A stretch of 64,000 nt of DNA from Pyxicephalus adspersus (GCF_032062135.1 NC_092866.1:24608304-24672303), one strand, 5' to 3'; positions 1 through 12,592 are shown, numbered from the stretch's first letter. A program made the numbers and translations. Notes: generated by a model not told the origin, from the sequence alone.

Positions 1-1311
1 ATCACGAATAAAAAAAGAAACTTGGTCCTACATCAAAGCATTAGCAGCCTGGATAACTAACTGGCATGTTGTTGCCAATTCCCATTGGCCAATTACACAG
101 TTAAGGCATGTGGGATACATTGATCAAAATATATATATATTTTTTTCTAACTATAAAGTCATTTTGTTCCACTTTGAACTGCTCTACAAAATGAAACTAT
201 GCTTTTTTTCATGTGCACTTGATTTCCACTTAGAATTTCCGAGTAATGCCAATAGTTTAAAATGTTTTGTATTGTAATACAAATACCTCAAACAACAAAT
301 GGGTTCATTCAATAATATCAGTTGTGTTTGCAAATTTATTTGTTTAAAACTTAATTTTAAATCGTATTATGCAAAAAGTATTAATCAAAAGATGAAATAT
401 GAAAATGTAAAAATAAGATTGCAGATGAAGAATAAACTGCCGATTGTTCCTGGCATATGAACACGAAAAAAAAACAAAAAAACAAAAACAAAAAAAACAG
501 TGATGAAGGAAGCAGTTCAGGTAGTCCTTGGGTTACATACAAGATAGGGACTGTAGGTTTGTTCTTAAGTTGAATTTGTATGTTCTTAAGTTGAAGTCGG
601 AACAGGTACATTATTTTAATAAATGCAATTAGGATGGATGTTTGTCTAAATATAATATTAGGTAGTGTGGTGTCAGTTACTGTATAAAAATCCTCACTGT
701 GAGTTAATCACAAACAAAGAAAAAAAAAAAAAACTTTATAGAGCCTAGACATTTATTAACTCCAAGCTGTCCTTTTATATGCAAAAAGAAACAACTGCAG
801 AATTTGTCTTGGTCATTAAAGAGTTACAAGAGCTTGCAGAACAGCAAAAGACTTCTGAAAGTCATGCAACTATCAAGAAAGCTTGTTCGTATCTAGGAGT
901 GGTCTGTATGTCGGATGTCCTTAACTCAGGGACTACCTGTAAATCGATGATACCCTGAGCAACTTCAAACTCCTAATACTAGAAAATTGACAGTAAAATT
1001 GTATTGTATTTGACAGAAAATGTTAAAATATGCTATTCTCTCTTATAATGTATGAGCTGTGTTGTAAATCAGCATGATACAAACAAGTAGGTGAGAATAA
1101 AAATTTGTAAAAATAATGACCACGTATATTTGTAAACTATTACTTGAGATTTGCTTAAAACAATGATAGGTCTCCTTTGATCCCTTCTAAATACACAGCA
1201 CTGCTTTATACTGTCCTTTGTACTAATATGCTAGGTATATCACCAGTTAGTCTATGCAGATAAACACTTTTCTAACAAACTGTAATGTGTAAAGATATGT
1301 AAAGAACATAC
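1..1311 (-). other. rpgrip1l intron sequence at left edge
   Basis: This is intron downstream of the exon at 1312-1455. It holds one full repeat element (518-939) and A-rich runs. I found no further rpgrip1l exon here. Confidence 0.7.
518..939 (+). mobile_element. MITE family A, full-length copy (CAG...CTG ends)
   Basis: It begins CAGGTAGTCCTTGGGTTACA and ends in the inverted form GGGACTACCTG, so it has terminal inverted repeats of roughly 15-20 bp. The same interior (ACAGGTACATTATTTTAATA, TGTCAGTTACTGTATAAAA) recurs at 12597-12920, 13322-13573 and 55166-55653. There is no coding capacity. The CAG/CTG ends suggest a hAT-like origin, but no clear 8-bp target duplication is seen. Confidence 0.75.
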
Positions 1312-1455
1312 CTTTGGCCCGTGGTTTGTTGCTCTCTAAGCAGTAGATGGAGTTCCTCACGCTCCTTCTCCTTTCTCTGCAGCTCATCCTTAAGAATCTC
1401 TGTAGTATGCTCCAACTCACCAATACGACTTTTCTGTAACTCTATCACATTTTCA
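1312..1455 (-). CDS. rpgrip1l: rpgrip1l fifth coding exon
   Basis: This 144-nt exon encodes [20 protein letters not shown] and continues [19 protein letters not shown] to REQQTTGQ plus a split Arg. It aligns with the RPGRIP1L segment that ends LREQQATDQRSN in human. The acceptor is TATTTACAG/T and the donor is CAAAG/GTATGT. It is the last rpgrip1l exon visible; the next exon is expected left of position 1. Confidence 0.95.
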
Positions 1456-4400
1456 CTGTAAATAGAAGATAACATGGTCATGTAGCATAGTGAATAACAT
1501 GTCTTAATAAAGTGTTGGGTTAGTCTTACACTACATTTCTTCCAGGCTTGTGTGGGTCTCCACCAACGCTCCAAACATACACAGTAAGGTTGTTTGACAT
1601 TCATCTATACTTGCCCTGGTATGTGTGTTTGTATGGGTAATGAGCAAAAGAATCTAAGCTTCAAGGACAGTAGTTAAGAGTCATTGCAGAATGAACAGAG
1701 CTATATAAATCTATATATATTACTATATAAATAAACTTACTCTGACTTGTCTGTTCCTACAGTGCACAATAGACACTGCACCAAGTCCCACCTTTTTCTT
1801 TTTCTGGTTGATTGACTGTAACTGGCCCAACCCTTACACTCACCAGCCATGACTTACCTGCATTGCAAAGACCTATTGATGCCACTAGATCTAAAATAAG
1901 GCATGCAATCAAAACTGAAAGGTTTTACCTAAACTTCATTAGCATTTGATGAGAGTAAATGTAAAAGGAGGAAAGAAAAAAGTAAAAAAAAATTCAGCTT
2001 CAGAAGTGTGAAATAAAGGTTATTTTGTAATGTACCTTAGTTATGAAATATTCAGACAGTACATACGCTATATGTTTTCATTTACAAATCATCCAAGTAG
2101 CTATGTAACCATTTCTGAACAGTAACAAAGAAATAAATGAAAAATTCAGGTGAATTTCAACTGGGTATAGTATAATTATGTATCTACATAAATGACCGAA
2201 TGAAGATGTTCAGTAGCAATAGGAGGGTCTCACAAAAAAACAGTAGTAGTGCAGTTTGCTCTTACATATAGTTGAAACTTCTTTAAATCATCTGTTGTGA
2301 GTAAACCTAACATCAGAGAAATACAAAAGCTTCCATCTCCTAATCTTTTCAAAAATGCTAACTGTCTGACAGTCTAACTTATAATTGTAAGCTCAGAGTC
2401 ACCAGTCCATCAAACATAAAGAAGTCAGAAATTTTTATCTGCAATTTTTATGGTTTTGGTGACCCAACGTATAAAGGCATGAGGACATCAGCATTGGGCA
2501 ACCACATGGATGGATAGCTCATCAATGATATCCATTTTTATAATCTCTGTAGGAGTGGTTTTATTGTTGTGTTAAACGTGTTATAGTTAGGGAGGTTAGA
2601 AATATGCCCAAAGTTTAATCTTTTGCTACTTATATGAAAATAAAAACAAACCAAAGATAATACTAGGGGAAAATGTAGGATGTACGGTAAATATTGGCGT
2701 TTCTAGAAAATCGGAAAGAAACTGCAAACATTTACCTGTATTATGTGAGCATAATGTACTGTAACCTTAGTCTATTAAGGATCTTTTTGGCTTCAAAGTC
2801 CCAGAGAAAAACACTGTCTGACAGGTGTAAGACTGTGGAGAGAATACCAGCCGAGTAGATGGGTGTGCCCTGTGGTCTAAGGAGTAATCATGCTTCTTAT
2901 CAAGCCTCAGCAAATTCATAGAGGTAGGGACCTGAACTTGGGAACCTGAAGAATGGCCAAGTAACTCTTTCTTGGGTGGATGCTTCCCCCTTACCCACAG
3001 GAGTGTGCCACCACCCTGAAACCCATGGTCCCACTCTGATGAGGGGTGGTAAACTCCATTTGAGATCTGCTTGCATCAATACCATGCTCTCTTGCTCTGT
3101 GTTGGTGTCTTGCACCCGTAGGGGACTTGTACCTACAAATATCTTCTGCTCTATTTGCAAATTTGCAATTCATTTTATGGTTTCTCTCTGTTCCCTGCAC
3201 ATAGTTACATAGTTAGGATGAAAAAAAAGACATACATCCATCAAGTTCAACCACTACGGAAATAAACACATCCCAGATAAAAAAAAAAAAAACCCATGGA
3301 CATAGGGAACAAACCCCTGGTGCAATTTGCTCCAACAGGGCAAAAAAAATCCTTCCTGATTTTCTAAAGCAATGGGATGTTCTCTGGATCAACAGTCTGT
3401 CATTTTTACTTTAAAGGTTTATTACCCAGTTATATTCTGTGCTTCTAGAAAAGTATCCATTTTTTTCAAGCAATCTATAGTAGTTGCTAAACTACTTCCT
3501 GAGGGAGCCTATTAAACATTTTCACAGACCTTACAGTGGAGAATCCCTTCCTTATCTGGAGCTTAAACTTTTTTCCTCCAGATGCAAATCATTGTAACAT
3601 ATTTTTTTTTGGCCTGGTAGTAAGATAACCCATGGAAGCAGTGGGAGCTCAGGGAGAATGTGTGCTTACATTAATACTTAATGTGCAGGTCACACCTCCC
3701 AAATAATACATTTTACATTTATAGTACAAACCTCAAACTCTCTTGGCCAACTTACAGTGATGGACCTATCCTCCTATTAAACCTATCCACATAAAAAGTG
3801 GCAAAAATGCTTATACAAGCTACTTGACCAAAATACTTGACTCCTTGATAAATCTGTTTAGGGACCTAAATAAATTCTAGTGTTTTTTTAGCCTACAAAG
3901 TAATAGTGACAAGTGTCTAACTTTGAATATAAACTTACTTTTAAAAGCTGTAGCTACAAAATTAATTTCCCTTTAATGGTTATCCATGCTCCTACATAGC
4001 TTAGGGGTATTTCTTAAATCTTCCCATGACACGTTGTATTTCACTAATTATTCTATGCCTATTTCACACATTTACCCAATCCTGGAAGAAATATAAAATA
4101 TGTTGGTTAGGATCCCTTCTTACCAAACTACTGCCCTCCTTTGTTATGGATCCCCCCCATTCATTATTGCTCATAAACATATTTTAAACCTATAATTTTC
4201 CACCTATTGCAAGTGTGGGACAATGTTAGATAAACTAATGTCCCCCTATACTCCCCCCCCCCCACACACACACTTTGTTTCTTAACTCCAATGTTTCCTT
4301 GGGTCATACAATGCAACCCTATCTCACTGGTAGGTGTTGCAAGACCTCCACAAAATATAGATTCAGATGACATGCAGATGCAACCTTTTAACTGGAACCT

Positions 4401-7199
4401 CGAATTGGCCCTTCTCCTGAAATGTGGTCTTTGCTAGTAACTTCGCCTGAAATGTGGTTACATTTCTAGGAACTGGGGCCAAACAACTGCAGCACACTGT
4501 TCCAGGTCTGGCCTGCCTACATTTTCAATTGAACATGTGGCTCAGAGGTTAGTGCTCTTGCCTTTGCAGCGCTGGATCCCAGGTTCAAATTTGGGCCAGG
4601 ATTCTATCTGCATGGAGTTTGCATGTTCTCCCAGTGTTTTCGTGGGTTTCCTCACACATCCCAAAAACATGGAGTTAGGTATTTAACTTCCCCTCAAAAC
4701 TTTCCTTAGACTGTAATAAAGACATATGACTGAAGTAGGGACATTAGATTGTGAGCCCCTTTGAGGGATAGCTAGTGACATGACTATGGAATTTGTACAG
4801 CACTGCGTATTATGATGGCGCTATATAAATACTATGTAAAAATAATTGAAAACTATATTCTTCCTCTAATGCTCTATTTGTACATCAAATGTTTTTTTTC
4901 TGGAACATATCTCATGCAGGTTAACTTACTATAATCCCTTTCTGTTTGTAGATGATGTAACCAACTACTGAAATTCTTTGTAGAAACTTTAGGGTATTTG
5001 GAGACATATTTTAACATCAGTCAGCTCCTAGGCTGAATTTGCAAGATTGGACACTCTTGGATAAATTAACAATGTTTGAAATTATGCCATTTGTAGATTA
5101 TTTTTCTTACAAAGTAACAGATTACAAAAGAGCAGCCCCTTTTTTAATTTAGCCAGGTTCATAGGCAGTTCTTTTGATTGTGGCATTATGCCCCCACAGA
5201 AAAAGTAGTAGTAAAACAACCTTGTTGTACCATCAGTCTCCTTAAAGAGTTTATTAATCTTAGCACCCAATCTCAAAACACAAAAAAACAAATTTTATAG
5301 ATTTAAAGTCGTGGTAAATGTAGCGGTGTACTTACATTTTCTACAAGACAAATTTTCATTATGGATCAAGGGGGAGAATACACTGTCATTTTATTATGTG
5401 TTATTTTTATACCACCTTTATCCTTAAGTACCGTTTGAAAAATGATTCAATGGTTGGTTTTAACAAAAATTAATTACTACTGTATGTTTTACATCGATAG
5501 TTGTGGACAAATTCACTCTGATTAGAAATGTTAAAAAAGTACATACAGGTTTCTTATTTCTGCTCGAGCTTCTTCAAGCAAACTGTGACCATATCGTGGA
5601 AGGGCTGCTTGAGTAGATCTGGAAGTGACTTCTGGATTCTGAATTTGCATTCCTGCAATTGAGCGAAACACAATTTAAAAGATAAAAGGACAACCATATC
5701 CATATCTAAATGTTTCACTATGTTTTGCAGACATAATTACATCTTGTGATCCTTGCATCCTCAATATTTCCAGATATGTGCTACTAAGACATCTCTCTAT
5801 CTGGAACCCTCATTACAAGTCTATGAACCAACCTGGCTCTCTCCTCATTACTTTGGCTGAAACTCACAGCTTTGTATTGCTTGTGCAGGTTGCCTTATTA
5901 AAACCTAGTACCCTGTGAGCTCTATTATACTACTGCTCTGGTGCTCAAATCACTGTGACTATATATGTTCTTTATATTTCTGTTATTGGGAAGGATTTAC
6001 ATGTTCCCCCTACCCTCTCACAGGTGCGAAGGTCCAATCACTGACATTAGGGTCTAGGGACTGGTCTAAACATATGCAAGAGATAACATGCCTGAAAAGG
6101 ACTACCAATGATCCCTGCAATACTGGTAATGTGGGCTAAGTAAAAACACAGTCAGACACAGAATAGTCTGAATTTGACTGGTGCCTGATATATGTATATA
6201 CAATGAATGTTTTCTGAATTCACTAGCAGGTATATTTGGAGTCCACTAGATCAATGGCAAAAAGAATTAAGTAGACTGCTGCACTATTGCAATGTTTAGA
6301 TGAAAACTTTTAACTGAAATGTGCAGATGAACAACCTGTACTTATTTCAAGGTCTGAGTTTTGGATGGAATCTTTATATAAATAATGTCTAAATCAGACT
6401 TTGTAAACACAGGCTTCAGTGTGTGAAATAACAGTGTGTACAGCAAGCTTTTATGGGTTTTGTGCAAAGCTTTCAGCAAGCTTTAAACAGCTTTCCTAAA
6501 AACCTTAAAGCAACCCTCATTTACAGTATGGGGGATGTTAATCACAGATCTTAATGTGAGTGTTACAAGTCACTTTAAACAAGTTACCAGTTGTGCTAAA
6601 GCTTACTAAAGTTTATTGAGGTTTTAGTGAAAGGCTAATATAAACAAGACCCTAAAGGTATCAAAGCCCATTACAATAATGTGGCAGTTAGTGCAGCTTT
6701 TTTGAATAGAAAATGGATATCAGCACAAACCTCTGCGCATGGCCCCTTGCATTATTACATCTTCAGTGACTTTTCGAAGGCCAGAATTAATACGAGACTG
6801 TATATAATTGTATGGGGCGTGTCGGTGTCCCTGAGTTTGCAGTTGCTGCTTAGCAGCTATCAAACGATTATGTAAAGACTCTTTTTGCTTCTCCAACTCT
6901 CGCACATTCTCCTGCAGCTGTTCAATCATCTCTTCAAGCTCCACATCTTTCCCAGATCTTCTTGAAACTCCAGTTCCTTGCTCTGCTTTCTTTTTGTCCT
7001 GAACCAGTCGTATTAACTTGGTGGCCATCCTAGAACAAGAATTTTAGCAAATTATATTTTATAATTCCTAAATACATTTTCTAGGTATAAATTACTAGAA
7101 ACAAAAAAGTTAAAGTTATTTCTTTACAAAGTGCAGACTACGCTGTCCAAGCTGTTTGTTAGTATACTATGTGCAGCAGTATTATTTTATTACTGTAAA

Positions 7200-7260
<61 letters not shown>

Positions 7261-7771
7261 TGTATTACCATCAATAAAGATGGCCAGAGATCAAAACATA
7301 AAAATGCCTTTACTTTTACATTACCCTATACCTGATTAGTAACGTACTCAATAACACAAAATTTCTATTACTCAGGTTTCTGCAATTTATAAAAAAAAAT
7401 GTTTTTTTGTGCTGTAAACCAAATAATTTTTAACTGCAGTGTATACTACCGTAATTTTAGACAAAAAATATAAAAACCCTAACATTTAACTATCAACAGC
7501 AAAAAAAATTGCTGTTAACCCTGCTAGAAATCCAGTGCTGACCTGTGTTCTTTACACTTTGCAAGTTAGCAAAGTATTAGGTAAAGCATTACCATTCAAG
7601 CCTCCTTTTGCTTTGCGAATCACACAACTCCCTCAATAGTTAGGGAGGCAAGGTTTTGTAATTGTTGGATGGCTACAACAGTCTACCATAGACAGCACAG
7701 AGACTGAACATTGTCACTTTAAAAAAGAAAAATTTTACTTGAACAGCAGGTTGAAAAAAAAGGCAGCACAT

Positions 7772-7836
<65 letters not shown>

Positions 7837-10348
7837 TGGCTGGATTCAATTTTTAATAATGAATAACTTATAATATTATAATATTTTGAAACATTTTATT
7901 AGGAGCAGCTTGTAGTGTAAAGTTTTAAATCTGTTTAGTGACTATATTGATACAAAGCAGGATAATGCAAATGAAGACTCCACAGCAAAGTTTCTGACAT
8001 TTCCAAATCTGCAGAACTTCTGACAGCACCATGCTTTATTTGCTTAACAATAGCTGGTTGAGTATAGGTAAGCATCGAACATTTTGTGGCCATATTTGAA
8101 AAATACTGCAGCTGGCATTTGTAACTAGGACCACTCCTTTTCTCCAATTAACACAAAGATGAAAAGGAATGTCGGTATCCATCTTCAGCCCGATGCAGAG
8201 GCAGCGCCAGGCACCGCCATCTTGCCCTCTTATTTTCCGTGTTCTTCCTACGTCACCAGATCTCGCAAAGTGCAGGTGCGAGATTGGGTGATGTAGATCG
8301 GGGGAACAAATTGCCGATCTCACTGCACATGCGTGGGATCAGCAATTTTTTCCCTATTGAAAAAGCAGCCAAGAGCCTTCTTACGTTATGTAGATATCCT
8401 GGGGCCTAGGCAATCGAGAATTAAGAGGCTGGTGCTGCACCGTGCAAAAAAAAAAAAAAAAAAAGGGTGTAGCACTTTAAAAAAAAAAACACTAACAAAC
8501 AAAATTTTTACTATAAATAAAAGAGTTTTCTACTCTTTTATGTAAAGTAAAAATTTTGAGATTAGGTACGCTTTAAGGTTCAAGATCCAGGATCAGGCCA
8601 TCTTGTTTGGCAGGGCCAAAATGCCACATTCGTTGAATTACGTGATAACAGTAATTCGGAAAATATGAATTGTGAGATTTGATTTATTCTACAGGAATCG
8701 ACATGTGACTTCACATAGCTATAGCTATTCAATGCTACAACAGATTACAGACTTTTTTTGTAATTCTCTATTGCACTTCTTGTTAGGATGACACATTAGT
8801 AAATACTGTAAATAAAACTAGATTAAGGGTTCCTGAGATGGTAGCAGAAAAAGTTATATACAGTTAAAATACATATATTTATATGTATCTGTCAAACTAG
8901 CCAGACAGGAGATGCATTTCCTTCCGGGTTTAGTAATACTATATATGGGAGAGGAGGGGGACTGAGAAGTCACAAGACTGTCCCTAAAAGCCTACTATAA
9001 AGTATTTATTATTTTGTTTTCTTTTTTATGGTGGGCTTCATGTTTATTCATGGCACCTAGTGTCTTTGGTTTTTGAAATAGCCTATATATCTGTCTTAAC
9101 TAATTATTGAGTGCTTTGCCTGTTTCAACTAGACTTCAATTTAGAGGTCTCCCGACGTCTGAAAAAGTCATTAAGTGAAAATTCATTGGTTGTTAGCTTG
9201 GGTAAAAACTCTGGCTAAAACTCTGTAGTGATATGTGTAAAACAATTGTTTATATGGACCACCAGCATCAAATGCAGAGAAGTTAGTACTACAAATGCAA
9301 TAAAAATTCTAACCTGTACCTGTGTACCATCCCTCACCTGGTAAACTTATATAAGACTGGGGTGTGGGATGGGATTGTTTTGGCATATTTTGCATAGTGT
9401 TACCCTGTGTGTTGACACAAATGAGACAGTACAAAAAATGATATTGAGCTAAATTACCGCTTGACGTTAATTGGCCATTTTGCCCTTTCAACATATTTGA
9501 GATATTTTGTTGTATAAATATAGAATTAAAATACTGCTAACCTTTTAATTTTATCCTCTTGCTTGCGTGCTTGCTGTTTGAGTAGGAAGTTCTCATCATG
9601 CATGTTTAGATATCTGTCTTCTAGTTCTTGCCGGGTTATACGAGATACTGCTTGCCTTTCTTTAAGTTTCTGTGAAGAAACAGAATCTGCAAAAAAAAAA
9701 AAAGGCCATTATCCCACCTTGAAAGCAATACAAGACCACAAATAATCTGAAACTCTATGCTTCTGTCATAGAAAAGCACATGTGTTGGAAAACATATCAA
9801 GGTAGAAATATGGAATCTTTTATCGATAACTTGTTTTTGAAGTTGCAAACTCGTCATTCTTTATTTTAAAACAAACTGGCAGCTTGTGAAGAGATAGGAT
9901 ATCTGATATAACCTACTGGTTACAGGTCAGTGGCCTTAAAAGTTAGTTACCATTGACAGTCTTTATAATTTAAACCAAAAAGAATCATTTTAGTTTCTGC
10001 TTTTTGCATTATTACTACAAAAGTGGATTGATGAAGTCTCACAAGTTATATTTTTTAAAGATTTAGGATATTTACTTTATTTCTGTAAACCTTAATAATG
10101 AACTACTGTAATTTTATTTGAAAATATGTAAAATTATTTCAGCCTCATGTTCTTTTCACATAAAAACAGTAATTTTTAGAAAACATAAAGGATACTAATT
10201 TTAAGTACTGTACTGCTTTTTAAAAATACAATTTCAAATAAAAGAAAATAAGCAAGCAAAAAAACAACAAACCTTGAATTCCTGAAGGGCTTATTTCTGC
10301 GTCTCTCACCGGAAGATCTGTTGCGGTCTCATCATATGGAGTGGCCAT
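1312..10348 (-). CDS. rpgrip1l: RPGRIP1-like protein, 5' part of gene (five coding exons, overview)
   Basis: Seen: five exons on the minus strand, in transcription order 10348-10273, 9686-9542, 7029-6731, 5652-5547 and 1455-1312. They splice in frame through GT-AG junctions (770 nt, about 256 residues). The product is charged and heptad-rich, consistent with the N-terminal coiled coil of RPGRIP1L; segments such as [29 protein letters not shown] and [13 protein letters not shown] closely follow the vertebrate protein. Known: RPGRIP1L is a scaffold of the ciliary transition zone that works with NPHP4 and other NPHP/MKS-module proteins. Its C2 domains and C-terminal RPGR-interacting domain lie downstream of this part and so beyond the left edge. 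The first coding exon is preceded by an acceptor site, so a noncoding exon 1 is implied further upstream, toward fto. No frameshift or internal stop is seen, so the gene looks functional. Confidence 0.95.
3198..3640. repeat. interspersed repeat (ttacatagttag...catccatcaag type)
   Basis: It opens with CATAGTTACATAGTTAGG and then GACATACATCCATCAAGTTC. The same start is seen, split by an insertion, at about 50214-50700. This is a repeat type I associate with frog genomes; its class is not certain. The right boundary is approximate. Confidence 0.5.
4535..4850 (+). mobile_element. tRNA-derived SINE, nearly complete
   Basis: The head has a pol III A-box-like TGGCTCAGAGG (4538) and a B-box-like GGTTCAAAT (4582). 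The body is GCATGGAGTTTGCATGTTCT, and the tail contains AGATTGTGAGCCCCTTTGAG and ATGGCGCTATATAAATACT. The layout is typical of a SINE whose tail comes from an L2/CR1-type LINE. Truncated relatives are at 10966-11082, 43390-43440, 52245-52400 and 61270-61400. Confidence 0.8.
5547..5652 (-). CDS. rpgrip1l: rpgrip1l fourth coding exon
   Basis: This 106-nt exon encodes [20 protein letters not shown] followed by [14 protein letters not shown]. The second half matches the conserved SLLEEARGEIRNLENV segment of vertebrate RPGRIP1L, while the first half is diverged. The acceptor is TTGCAG/GAATG and the donor is ACCT/GTATGT. It joins the exon at 1455 through a split Leu codon. It is too short and open at both ends to show as a long ORF. 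Confidence 0.93.
5653..6730 (-). other. rpgrip1l intron
   Basis: About 1.1 kb with no recognised repeat, RNA gene or regulatory element. Short ORFs here look like chance. Confidence 0.7.
6731..7029 (-). CDS. rpgrip1l: rpgrip1l third coding exon
   Basis: This 299-nt exon starts at [18 protein letters not shown] and includes [20 protein letters not shown] and [20 protein letters not shown]. It is strongly like the matching human exon. The product is a continuous coiled coil rich in Leu, Glu and Lys. The acceptor is TTCTAG/G and the donor is AGAG/GTTTGT. The last residues (MQGAMRRG) are less conserved. Confidence 0.96.
7203..7256. repeat. (AT)n microsatellite
   Basis: About 27 uninterrupted AT units. 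Confidence 0.95.
7771..7833. repeat. (AT)n microsatellite
   Basis: About 31 AT units with one AC interruption near 7780. Confidence 0.95.
8150..8576 (+). mobile_element. T2/Kolobok-like MITE, diverged
   Basis: The interior shares CACATGCGTGGGATC, AATCGAGAATTAAGAG and GGTGCTGCACCGT with the copy at 27949-28320. The right end TTAGGTACGCTTTAA matches the family terminus and a TTAA target site. The left end (TTAA at 8148) is degraded. An A-run at 8446-8464 matches the T-run region of the other copies. Confidence 0.65.
9542..9686 (-). CDS. rpgrip1l: rpgrip1l second coding exon
   Basis: This 145-nt exon encodes a segment that includes [20 protein letters not shown] and ends [11 protein letters not shown]. 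It is nearly identical in pattern to the vertebrate RPGRIP1L exon that opens the coiled coil. The acceptor is T-rich tract-GCAG (AG at 9688-9687) and the donor is AAAAG/GTTAGC. The reading frame runs in from the previous exon (split Asp codon) and out to the next (split Arg codon). Confidence 0.95.
9687..10272 (-). other. rpgrip1l intron
   Basis: 586 bp, AT-rich, with no recognised repeat or regulatory element. Confidence 0.7.
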
Positions 10349-10355
10349 TTTAAAA
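10273..10355 (-). CDS. rpgrip1l: rpgrip1l first coding exon (start codon)
   Basis: The ATG is at 10348-10346 on the minus strand and the coding part is 76 nt (25 codons plus one base). It encodes [20 protein letters not shown] and a few more residues, resembling the start of mammalian RPGRIP1L (DETAGDLPVKD). The donor is AAG/GTTTGT (GT at 10272-10271). Just 7 bases upstream of the ATG is an acceptor AG (10357-10356) after a T-rich tract, so the 5' untranslated leader must come from another exon about 3.5 kb or more upstream. Confidence 0.93.
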
Positions 10356-10803
10356 CTAACAAATAAAAAAAAAATGTAGATCAGTAATTTAGCATACTAC
10401 ATTCAAAGCTCAAGCATAAACTGTAACAATAATAGGAAACCTGTTAAAGAGTTCAAAAATATGAAGGCTGACATTCTTCTGAGAATTTTTGACATCTTGT
10501 TCATGTTGTGGCCTAATTATCCCATGAATTACCAAGCTAGAATGGGAACATTAGTAAAGTTAAAGCAAACTATAAAGCTACTTCCAGATCAGTAAACCTG
10601 GAAATACTGCAGCCAGAATGTATGTATGACAGAAAGAAACCAAAAAGAGCTCTGCAATGGCAACCTACATTTTTAATCTGACAGCTTTAACTTACCAGAC
10701 TTGGTTGATGTTTACAACTAATCAAGTCCACTTTGGCAAAAGCTGCTCATTGCTCAAGGAATCTCTAGCAACTTCTGGAGAAACACTGCTATACAAAAAC
10801 CTG

Positions 10804-10817
10804 ATATAATATATATA

Positions 10818-10852
<35 letters not shown>
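10804..10852. repeat. (AT)n microsatellite
   Basis: AT repeat with one TTT interruption. Confidence 0.9.
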
Positions 10853-10853
<1 letters not shown>

Positions 10854-10965
10854 CAAATAAGTCACTAACCAAAATACTGCCCAGAAATATTTTCATAAAG
10901 AACATAAAATAAAAATCCTCCCAACTCTAGTTTTACTTTATGTAGCCACATCTCAAAGTGTGGAG

Positions 10966-11082
10966 AGGTAGGGACATTAGATTGTGAGCCCCTTTGAGGG
11001 ACAGCTAGTGATAAGACTATGGACTTTGTGCAGCGCTGCGTAATATGATGGCGCTATATAAATACTCTGTAAAAATAATATT
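10966..11082 (+). mobile_element. SINE 3' tail fragment
   Basis: It contains ATTAGATTGTGAGCCCC and ATGGCGCTATATAAATAC, closely matching the tail of the SINE at 4535-4850. It is 5'-truncated. Confidence 0.75.
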
Positions 11083-11249
11083 AATACCCTGCCAGGCATC
11101 CATAGTGGCTTCTCAGCTTACGGCCAGGCTGAACCATTTCTTTTGCAACCCTCCTAAGTCAGCGATAGTCAAGAGAGCATAAACCTCTTGTGTTATCTAC
11201 TTCCTGGTACCTGGTGCTTATTTTAACTTTTTCTCACAACTGCCTCCTG

Positions 11250-11550
11250 TCTGAGGCTACGTACACATGTAGGGTTTTGCAGCTGGTTACAATCTTTCAT
11301 GATCGTTTTTTTAGAGACAGATGAATGAAGGAACACTGTACACACAGTGCCTCTTCTATGGAGAGGGGAGGACGAGCTAACAACACATCTCCCTACTTCA
11401 TTGGCATGCATAGTGGTCATTCCCGATCACCATACATTGTTGTCGCAGACTGACGAATGACATCAGCTGACCGCTGTACTCATGTCAAGACCCTCACCCG
11501 AGATGAGAATGCAGGTAATAATTACCTGACGTGTAGGCAGCCTTAGCCTG
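11250..11550. mobile_element. possible PIF/Harbinger-type MITE, diverged
   Basis: It opens GAGGCTACGTACACATG and closes GACGTGTAGGCAGCCTTAG, resembling the GGCTACGTACACA ends of the Harbinger family in fto introns. The interior has GATCGTTTTTT-like pieces but is mostly diverged. Confidence 0.4.
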
Positions 11551-11947
11551 GAAGAGCATAGCAATGTAAAAGGTAGGTAGGGCCTGCAGGATCTTCACAA
11601 ATCTGTCAGAGGTGGTGCCCCCTCTCCTTGAATTATCACCTTCCCCTCCCCTTAGAAAGAGAAGCCACAAAAAAACACAAAAGAAACATTATAAGCAACA
11701 TCTATCTGCCAGAAGGTTCCTCTGCTTGTGCATTTTACTTTCCTACCAGGATAGTGGAAGACATCCATATAGTGTTTATGTCATTTAATCTGGATTATAT
11801 AGTACTACCATAGGTAGTAGTAGTACTGTAGGTTGGCAAGTATTACTATCCCGCTTCCTAAAAGGTTGTATAAATATCCCTCCCATTACATAGAATAAAT
11901 CAGAGGCAAGAAAAGGAAAGCAGGGTTTTTGTGTGGCAAATCAAAGT

Positions 11948-12405
11948 ATATTGTGCTAAGAATAAATAGGTAAAGGTGTAACTTTCATACAATAGTACAA
12001 TACAATCAAATATTTAAGTTTGTTGGTCTTTCTTATTTACGTCATGGGATATGAGATCACATAGCTAGACAAAGATATTCCCTGAGTGATTTTAGAGAGA
12101 AGGTCTCTTAACCCGAAGCGTTTCACTGACAGGCTTCTTCAGGGGACGCGCAGAGATCGTTTACATAACAGTGTATAATAATACATAATACAACAACATA
12201 TTTCAGAGTTTGTTCCAGGTGTGAATATGTACAATATATAATCAGGTATAGTATAAATATGCACATCAAAAAGATTTTTTACGCAACAAACATTGTTACA
12301 AAGAATTGATGGTAATTGCATTAGGCTAAGATGTAAAGTTTCAGGTATAACGCCTTGGTTATGTATATAGTGCTATTGTCATTAGTGCAAAAAGTGTATG
12401 ACACG

Positions 12406-12448
<43 letters not shown>

Positions 12449-12571
12449 CGCTATGTGGTCTCATATCCCATGAAGTAAATGGGAAAAGACCAAAAAACAA
12501 TTATTTGATTGTATTTTACGTTTGTATGAAAGTTACACTTTTAAATATTTGTTCTAAGCACAATATTGCTC
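11948..12571. repeat. foldback element with arms of about 125 bp
   Basis: The left arm (11948-12070) and right arm (12443-12571) are imperfect reverse complements: AGCTATGTGATCTCATATCC in the complement of the left arm against CGCTATGTGGTCTCATATCC in the right, and TATGAAAGTTACAC in both. The centre carries AAGCGTTTCACTGACAGGCT and an (AT)n tract at 12406-12442. Confidence 0.75.
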
Positions 12572-12572
12572 T

Positions 12573-12592
12573 GAGAGAGAGAGAGAGAGAGA
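12573..12592. repeat. (GA)n microsatellite
   Basis: About 10 GA units at the edge of the foldback. Confidence 0.9.

Larger units (their letters stand above)
1456..5546 (-). other. rpgrip1l intron
   Basis: About 4.1 kb. It contains an unclassified amphibian repeat at about 3198-3640, a SINE at 4535-4850 and a C-run at 4252-4262. I see nothing coding in 1460-3190 beyond chance ORFs. Confidence 0.8.
7030..9541 (-). other. rpgrip1l intron
   Basis: About 2.5 kb. It holds two long (AT)n tracts (7203-7256 and 7771-7833) and a T2-like MITE (8150-8576). I recognise nothing in 8580-9540. Confidence 0.75.

Noticed and set aside
780..900. Reading the sequence near 780-900 as a further rpgrip1l exon because a coiled-coil-like frame appears
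   Set aside because: The same sequence recurs at 12600-12700 and 55320-55400 as part of MITE family A, so it is repeat, not exon.
2900..3160. Overlapping ORFs on both strands near 3 kb
   Set aside because: No protein similarity seen; they sit in rpgrip1l intron and do not join any exon in frame.
4535..4600. Possible tRNA gene
   Set aside because: A- and B-box-like sequences are present but a full cloverleaf is not, and the body and tail identify it as a SINE.
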